DNA of 64,000 bases from Bacteroidales bacterium (lineage in GTDB: Bacteria > Bacteroidota > Bacteroidia > Bacteroidales > P3). This document shows, one piece after another, positions 59,449 through 64,000 of the stretch. Position numbers and translations under genes: made by a program. The stretch is taken from contig JAFXAD010000035.1 in NCBI GenBank assembly GCA_017522065.1, positions 1-64,000 on the forward strand, read 5' to 3'. Position 1 is the stretch's first letter; every line of letters starts with the position of its first letter. The notes beneath the pieces were generated by a model, which was given only the letters and a program-made list of their open reading frames with translations, did no database searches and was not told the origin of the DNA.

Positions 59449-60351
59449 ATGAGAATTAGTGATGCTATCGATTCTTTTGTCCAGTATATCAGTTCTGAAC
59501 GACGACTTTCCCGGCTGACTGTCGATGAATATGCGTCTGTCTTGGCATCGTTTTACGCTTTTCTTGACGATAAGTTTCAGTTGTCTGACATCGACGATGT
59601 AAGCCACCTCGTAGTGCGTGAGTGGCAGATGCATCTCGCCGACCAGGGGATCGTGGCCAGCAGCCTTAAAACCAAGCTTGTAGTGCTTCGGTCCTTCTTC
59701 AAATTCCTTCGTCGCGAGGGCGTTGTTGATGCCGACATAATGGCAAAGGTCACAACTCCCAAGACTCCCCGCCATCTGCCTGTTTTCTTCACCGAGTCCG
59801 AAACGGCCCAAATCTATGACCCGACCAATTTCGACGACTCATTCGATGGCAAACGCGACCAGCTTCTGCTACGCTTGCTCTACGAAACGGGTATCCGCCG
59901 TGCCGAAGTGCTCGGCCTAAAAGAATCGTCTGTCGATTTTGGCGCTAAAACATTGAAAGTGTTGGGTAAACGGGATAAGGAACGAATAATTCCACTCGAA
60001 AATGAAATTTTGCACAATATTAAATGTTATTTTTCGTTAAAAACAGAGAACGGAATCAGTTCAGAGGCCTTTTTCGTACGAAGCGATGGTCGGGCATTTA
60101 CGCAATACGATGTAACCAAGGTGGTTAAGATGTATATGACCCGTTTTTCCAATGCCGATAAGATCAGCCCCCATGTGTTCCGCCACAGTTTTGCGACGCA
60201 CATGCTCAACGATGGGGCCGACATCAACGCCATCAAAGAGCTGCTGGGGCACGCCGACCTCACTGCTACCGAGGTCTACACCCACGTGTCGCGTCAGCAC
60301 CTGAAAGAGACCTACAAACACACCCATCCGAGAGAACTGAAAAAAGAATAA
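59449..60351 (+). CDS. Tyrosine recombinase, XerC/XerD family
   Basis: 300 residues from the ATG at 59449 (RISDAIDSFVQYISSERRLS is the family N-terminus). The catalytic residues are in GIRRAEVLGL (Arg), HVFRHSFATHML (His-x-x-Arg), LLGHADLTATEVYTH (His and nucleophilic Tyr), with a Lys in the beta-hairpin KVLGKRDKERIIPL. The N-terminal SAM-like core-binding domain is present. XerC/D resolve chromosome dimers at dif. Place between rpmB/rpsU and hpf is a conserved neighbourhood in Bacteroidota, so it is a housekeeping recombinase rather than an integrase. Confidence 0.9.
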   Translation: MRISDAIDSFVQYISSERRLSRLTVDEYASVLASFYAFLDDKFQLSDIDDVSHLVVREWQMHLADQGIVASSLKTKLVVLRSFFKFLRREGVVDADIMAKVTTPKTPRHLPVFFTESETAQIYDPTNFDDSFDGKRDQLLLRLLYETGIRRAEVLGLKESSVDFGAKTLKVLGKRDKERIIPLENEILHNIKCYFSLKTENGISSEAFFVRSDGRAFTQYDVTKVVKMYMTRFSNADKISPHVFRHSFATHMLNDGADINAIKELLGHADLTATEVYTHVSRQHLKETYKHTHPRELKKE

Positions 60352-60411
60352 AAATAAAAAGTGAAACAAATCAACATATTAACCTATCAACATAATAAAA
60401 GGAGGTAATTT

Positions 60412-60705
60412 ATGAATATTGTAATCAATGCCGTTAAATTCAAGGCAGACCCCAAACTCGAAAAATTCGTTGCCGACAAAGTGTCAAAACTCGACCGCTT
60501 GGTCGACAATGCCACCAAGTGCGAAGTGTTCCTCAAGGTCGACAAGCCTGAGAGCGACAACAATAAGATAGCTGAAATTTCGCTGACCCTTCCCGGTCAG
60601 CCACTCTTCAACAGCAAGCAGGCCAACACCTTCGAGGAGGCTATCAGCGACTGCGTCGACACCATGAAGGTCCAGATCGACAAGTACAAAGAACGTTACA
60701 AATAA
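60412..60705 (+). CDS. hpf: Ribosome hibernation-promoting factor (HPF/RaiA family)
   Basis: 97 residues: INAVKFKADPKLEKFVADKV, then KLDRLVDNATKCEVFLKV and FEEAISDCVDTMKVQIDKYK. Short HPF type without the C-terminal dimer domain. It binds the 30S decoding site in stationary phase. A strong AAAGGAGGT ribosome site precedes the ATG, unusual in this phylum, suggesting high translation. It is 60 nt after the Xer gene. Confidence 0.93.
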   Translation: MNIVINAVKFKADPKLEKFVADKVSKLDRLVDNATKCEVFLKVDKPESDNNKIAEISLTLPGQPLFNSKQANTFEEAISDCVDTMKVQIDKYKERYK

Positions 60706-60841
60706 ATTTTGGTAACCTCTAAAAATTCGTTTAATTCGTACAATTGCTCATTGCATTTTCTTTATTCATTATGTATTCGCAGGCATACCACGCCGTTTTA
60801 AATAATTATTAGAGGTGCTCTTTTAGGATACATATCCTTAC

Positions 60842-60881
60842 AAGGCGAGCCGAAGGAAACCCTTCGACTCGCCTTATTTTT
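60842..60881 (+). terminator. Rho-independent terminator after hpf
   Basis: AAGGCGAG-C-CGAAGG pairs with CCTTCG-A-CTCGCCTT around a short GAAAC-type loop, followed by ATTTTTT. One internal mismatch. Confidence 0.85.
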
Positions 60882-60933
60882 TGCGCCTGTCGATTACGAT
60901 TTGCAGAATTTTTTCCATTTTTTTATAAAATTA

Positions 60934-60964
60934 TTGTAAATTCAGAAAAAATATGTATTTTTGC
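60934..60964 (+). promoter_or_regulatory. Promoter of the adhesin gene
   Basis: TTG (60934-60936), exactly 19 nt and TATTTTTGC (60956-60964) match the consensus. The transcript would have an untranslated leader of about 235 nt, unusually long. Confidence 0.7.
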
Positions 60965-61206
60965 ACGTACTAATACCAACTGTTCTACTACAACAACCCG
61001 AGAGTTCGGTGGGTTGTCAACTACTTGTATTTTATTTGATTGTGATATAAGCGTCGCTGTGTGCGAAACGTGTTTGGCTGACGTTGTGCTGCTCGTTTTT
61101 TGTTGTTTTTCCGCTTTTTTTGACGGTAAGGTCTTGCGTTTTATACATTCTTGATAGAAAAATTATATATATTAACTAAAATTTTTTATTAACAAAATCT
61201 AAAAAC

Positions 61207-64000
61207 ATGAAACCAAAAAGTACTTTTTTGCGAGTGCTTATGCTCATGGCCTTGTTAGTGCCGTGGACATTACAAGCACAGAACGCGAAGGTGAGCGAGT
61301 ACGACTATGAGGTCACTACTGCCACCTATGTTTCAATCGCCAGTACAGGTACTGCTTGGAACGCCGTTGCCGACGGCTATGTCGACATCAGCATGCCTTT
61401 CGCCATGTATTTTGGCGAGACCCAGATCACTGATGGAAGCACGCTGCGTGTTAACGCCAACGGTAGCGCCACGTTCACAAGCCTGACCGGTTCCGAGTTG
61501 TCGCCGATGAAATACTCGAGCGGCTTCTCCGACTTGACGGCCAACTCGATCTACTACCAGGCTTCGGCTTCGGCAGTAACCGTCGAGTGGCGCAAGGTCA
61601 AGGCCGGCAGCAACAGCCTGAGCTTCCAGCTCAAGCTGTATCCCAACGGCAACATCGAGTTCCGCTATGGTCCTATGACCATCGCCAGCTCGATCAGTGT
61701 CTTCACTGGCATGATGTCGTCCGCAACCGACATATTCCGTGTCGGCGGCAGCAATTGGGACGAGATCACCCGCTACACTACGGGTACCACTACCCGTACG
61801 CTCTCCAACACCTACAAGCCCGACTACGATGCAACCACAAGCCAGGGTGTTGTCTACACTTTCACTCAGCCCGCCTGCGTGAAGCCGACGGCTTTCGCAG
61901 CTGCTTCCACCGCCGACGGTGCCAACTTCTCGTGGACTTCCAACGGTACGAGCTTCCAAATCGAGTACGGCACCGACGCCGCCTTCGAAACGGCTGGCAC
62001 CGTGATCAACAGCTCCACAACCACGGCAGCAGTCACCGGACTCACACCGTTCACTACCTACTACGCCCGTGTGCGCACCATGTGTGGCACCACCCCATCG
62101 GCATGGTCTGACGTCGTCAGCTTCATGCCTGCTATCTACTACACCATGGGAACCGATGCCGACATCAGCGTCTGCACTGGCATGATTGTCGACGACGGCG
62201 GTTACGATGGAGATTATGGCTCAAACCTCAACCAGACCATGATTGTCCGCCCCGGCACTGCTGGCAAGCGCATCCATCTGTCGGGCGATTATTCTTTCGA
62301 ATCAGGTTATGATTACGCATATATTTATGATGGTGTAGGAACAGAAGGAACGCTGTTGGCTACCCTCAACGGAGATAACGGCTATCTCGACGGCATTTCT
62401 AGCACCGATGCTTCGGGTGCACTGACCATCAAGATAACCTCTGACGGTTCCGTCTTCAGAAGCGGCATCGCCCTAATGGTTGTCTGCGAGGATATGCCCA
62501 CTTGCCCCAATCCCTTCCTGCCCACACCGTTGCCTGATGGCACCATCAGCTGGACGGCCAGCACCAACGCTTCCTCCTACGAGGTGGCCTACGGTCTGGC
62601 AGGATTCGACATCAACGGCAGCAATATCACAACAGTTGCTGCCAGCGGTACCAGTACAACCCTCACGGGTCTCGCTTCGGCAACCACCTACGATGTCTAT
62701 CTGCGCGCCGTCTGCGCCTCCACCAACGAGACCTCCGCATGGGTAGGCCCCGTCACCTTCACCACGGCTTGCATGGCGATGGCACTCCCCTACAGCGAAG
62801 ACTTCAGCAGCTATAGCGGATTTGCAAGTACATCGTATCCTTATTATGGACCCGCTGTCCTTCCGCAATGCTGGGATATCGTCTCGAGCGGAACCAATAC
62901 TGCTTTGACTTCCGGCACATCCGCTTATTTCGGCGGCGTTGGTGTTGCAACCGGTACAAGCTATGGCTCCATGGTTGCTTATAACAATTACCTCTGTCTG
63001 CCGGCTTACTACTACAACAGCACAAGCTCAACCTACGTCAACTACAACAACCAGCGTGGTAGTAGACGATATGCCATTTTGCCTGCTTTCACCACTCCTC
63101 TCAATGATGTGATGGTGTCGTTCAACTACAAGATGTCTAATTCAAACGCCAAGCTCAAACTGTACCTTGGTTATGTAACTAATGACGACACCGCAACATT
63201 TACGGTACTCAATACTTACGATGCTACCACAACCACACAAACTGTGACAGAGTGGGCATTGAGCACTGCTAACGTGAATATCCCGACTGGAGCGCGTCTC
63301 GCATTCAAATGGCAGACTAACTATAGTTCCTCAAGCGCTGTATATTGCGGTATCGACAACATCCTCGTCGAGCAGGTTCCCACCTGCCGCCGTCCGAGTG
63401 CTCTCACTGTGGCAAGCGTCACCTCCGATGCTGTCAGCCTCAGCTGGACCGACGCCAACGCCTCGCAATGGGAAGTCAAGGTCGGAGATCCCGGTTTCGA
63501 CCCCGAGAGCGAAGGCCGTTCCGTCATCGTCAACTCCACGTCGACCACAATCGGCTACCTCGGCTTCATGACAGAATATGAGGCCTACGTCCGTGCCGTA
63601 TGTTCCGCCACCGACAAGAGTGACTGGAGCAACATGGTCACCTTCAAGACCAAGTGCCCGCAGGGTGGTGATGTGGAGGTAACAGGAACAACTACTGCAC
63701 AGAATTATACTCTGCCGGTAAACACATATTATGGATATAGCTACACACAGCAGATTATAACTGCTGAAGAGATAGGGGGAGCGCAGACATTCAACGCAAT
63801 TTCTTTTAATTATGCCTATACATCCCCCAATAATTCAGAATCAAGTGTCAATATCTATATTGGAACCACAAACAAAAATTCGTTCTCAACGACAACAGAT
63901 TATGTTGACCCTTCAACGCTGACTTTGGTATATAGTGGTCCGTTAGTGTGTAATGAAGGATGGAATGAGTTCACTTTTACCACACCATTTGTATACAATG
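61207..64000 (+). CDS. Large secreted adhesin-like protein, fibronectin-III and cleaved-adhesin domains (3' partial)
   Basis: 931 codons run open to the window edge with no stop, so the protein is longer. A signal peptide (MKPKSTFLRVLMLMALLVPW, then TLQAQ) is followed by a beta-rich unit (about 30-215), a fibronectin type III domain (about 218-305, CVKPTAFAAASTADGANFSW), a CUB-like unit (about 315-430, DISVCTGMIVDDGGYDGDYG), a second Fn3 (about 435-520), a MAM/cleaved-adhesin-like domain (about 525-715, LPYSEDFSSYSGFASTSYPY then PQCWDIV) and a third Fn3 (about 720-815). Pairs of Cys flank several domains. Such mosaics are typical surface proteins of Bacteroidales, often exported by type IX secretion with a C-terminal tag; that tag would lie beyond the window. 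Confidence 0.85.
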   Translation, partial: MKPKSTFLRVLMLMALLVPWTLQAQNAKVSEYDYEVTTATYVSIASTGTAWNAVADGYVDISMPFAMYFGETQITDGSTLRVNANGSATFTSLTGSELSPMKYSSGFSDLTANSIYYQASASAVTVEWRKVKAGSNSLSFQLKLYPNGNIEFRYGPMTIASSISVFTGMMSSATDIFRVGGSNWDEITRYTTGTTTRTLSNTYKPDYDATTSQGVVYTFTQPACVKPTAFAAASTADGANFSWTSNGTSFQIEYGTDAAFETAGTVINSSTTTAAVTGLTPFTTYYARVRTMCGTTPSAWSDVVSFMPAIYYTMGTDADISVCTGMIVDDGGYDGDYGSNLNQTMIVRPGTAGKRIHLSGDYSFESGYDYAYIYDGVGTEGTLLATLNGDNGYLDGISSTDASGALTIKITSDGSVFRSGIALMVVCEDMPTCPNPFLPTPLPDGTISWTASTNASSYEVAYGLAGFDINGSNITTVAASGTSTTLTGLASATTYDVYLRAVCASTNETSAWVGPVTFTTACMAMALPYSEDFSSYSGFASTSYPYYGPAVLPQCWDIVSSGTNTALTSGTSAYFGGVGVATGTSYGSMVAYNNYLCLPAYYYNSTSSTYVNYNNQRGSRRYAILPAFTTPLNDVMVSFNYKMSNSNAKLKLYLGYVTNDDTATFTVLNTYDATTTTQTVTEWALSTANVNIPTGARLAFKWQTNYSSSSAVYCGIDNILVEQVPTCRRPSALTVASVTSDAVSLSWTDANASQWEVKVGDPGFDPESEGRSVIVNSTSTTIGYLGFMTEYEAYVRAVCSATDKSDWSNMVTFKTKCPQGGDVEVTGTTTAQNYTLPVNTYYGYSYTQQIITAEEIGGAQTFNAISFNYAYTSPNNSESSVNIYIGTTNKNSFSTTTDYVDPSTLTLVYSGPLVCNEGWNEFTFTTPFVYN

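Larger units (their letters stand above)
60706..61206. other. Intergenic region: terminator, promoter and long leader for the adhesin
   Basis: About 500 bases without a gene. A terminator lies at 60842-60881 and a promoter at 60934-60964. The leader (about 60970-61206) contains a stem-loop at 60993-61017 (ACAACCC/GGGTTGT, with CCGA/TCGG inside). A palindrome AGGATA-CA-TATCCT at 60825-60838 precedes the terminator. The tRNA and tuf genes often found after hpf in this order are absent. No riboswitch is recognised. Confidence 0.55.

Noticed and set aside
60825-60838. Palindrome AGGATA-CA-TATCCT near the hpf terminator
   Set aside because: Too short to assign as an operator or recombination site; it may be part of terminator folding.
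60706-61206. Expected tRNA/tuf genes after hpf
   Set aside because: No cloverleaf-like sequence or CCA-type ends were found; only a terminator, promoter and leader are present.

Overview
The window looks like a chromosome segment of a member of the Bacteroidales (phylum Bacteroidota), probably a gut-associated and poorly characterised lineage. The evidence is the repeated Bacteroidota promoter element (TAnnTTTGY about 20 nt after TTG/TTTG), weak Shine-Dalgarno sites with several TTG/GTG starts, many outer-membrane barrels and OmpA proteins, a GldA-like ATPase, a two-domain OstA/LptD, and a cleaved-adhesin/fibronectin-III giant surface protein. No rRNA, tRNA or CRISPR array was found.

Layout. 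1-1704: C-terminal end of an RHS polymorphic toxin with an AT-rich HELGH metalloprotease tip, translationally coupled to a probable immunity gene. 1705-2652: transposase remnants (an IS4-like N-terminus and an ISL3-like C-terminus). 2750-10014: a RiPP (post-translationally modified peptide) cluster with two double-glycine precursors whose cores carry cysteine every fifth residue (C-x-N/D-x-x), a radical SAM/SPASM maturase, a TonB-plug-type outer-membrane barrel, a C39-peptidase ABC exporter and an unusually short HlyD-like adaptor. 10151-13535: a GC-rich three-gene operon best read as sulfonolipid (capnine/sulfobacin-type) synthesis. 13559-17020: surface barrels, an AraC regulator and an AT-rich lipoprotein. 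17085-25554: housekeeping and envelope genes (dus, cdd, a PpiD-like chaperone, dxr, rseP, an LptF/G permease). 25817-31914: a six-gene operon for a membrane-anchored heterodisulfide-reductase-like electron-transfer complex led by a two-domain VOC protein. 31950-42188: mostly minus-strand genes (RelA/SpoT, recA, pyrF, GldA-like ATPase, amidase) with aspC and a Ser/Arg/His-rich secreted protein. 42367-49097: lptD, a MerR regulator, a lipoprotein and two outer-membrane proteins, one with a ComEA-like helix-hairpin-helix domain. 49145-60705: rnc-fabF-acpP, purN, a glycosyltransferase, two OmpA proteins, pgi, ssb, rpsU, rpmB, a Xer recombinase and hpf. 61207 to the end: the N-terminal part of a multi-domain adhesin.

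The systems most worth following are the RiPP cluster (precursor, modification, leader cleavage/export and outer-membrane barrel in one transcription unit), the Hdr-like complex with no obvious electron partner, and the sulfonolipid operon that homology alone would mislabel as threonine synthase plus aminoketobutyrate ligase. All functional assignments come from reading motifs; no database search was run.
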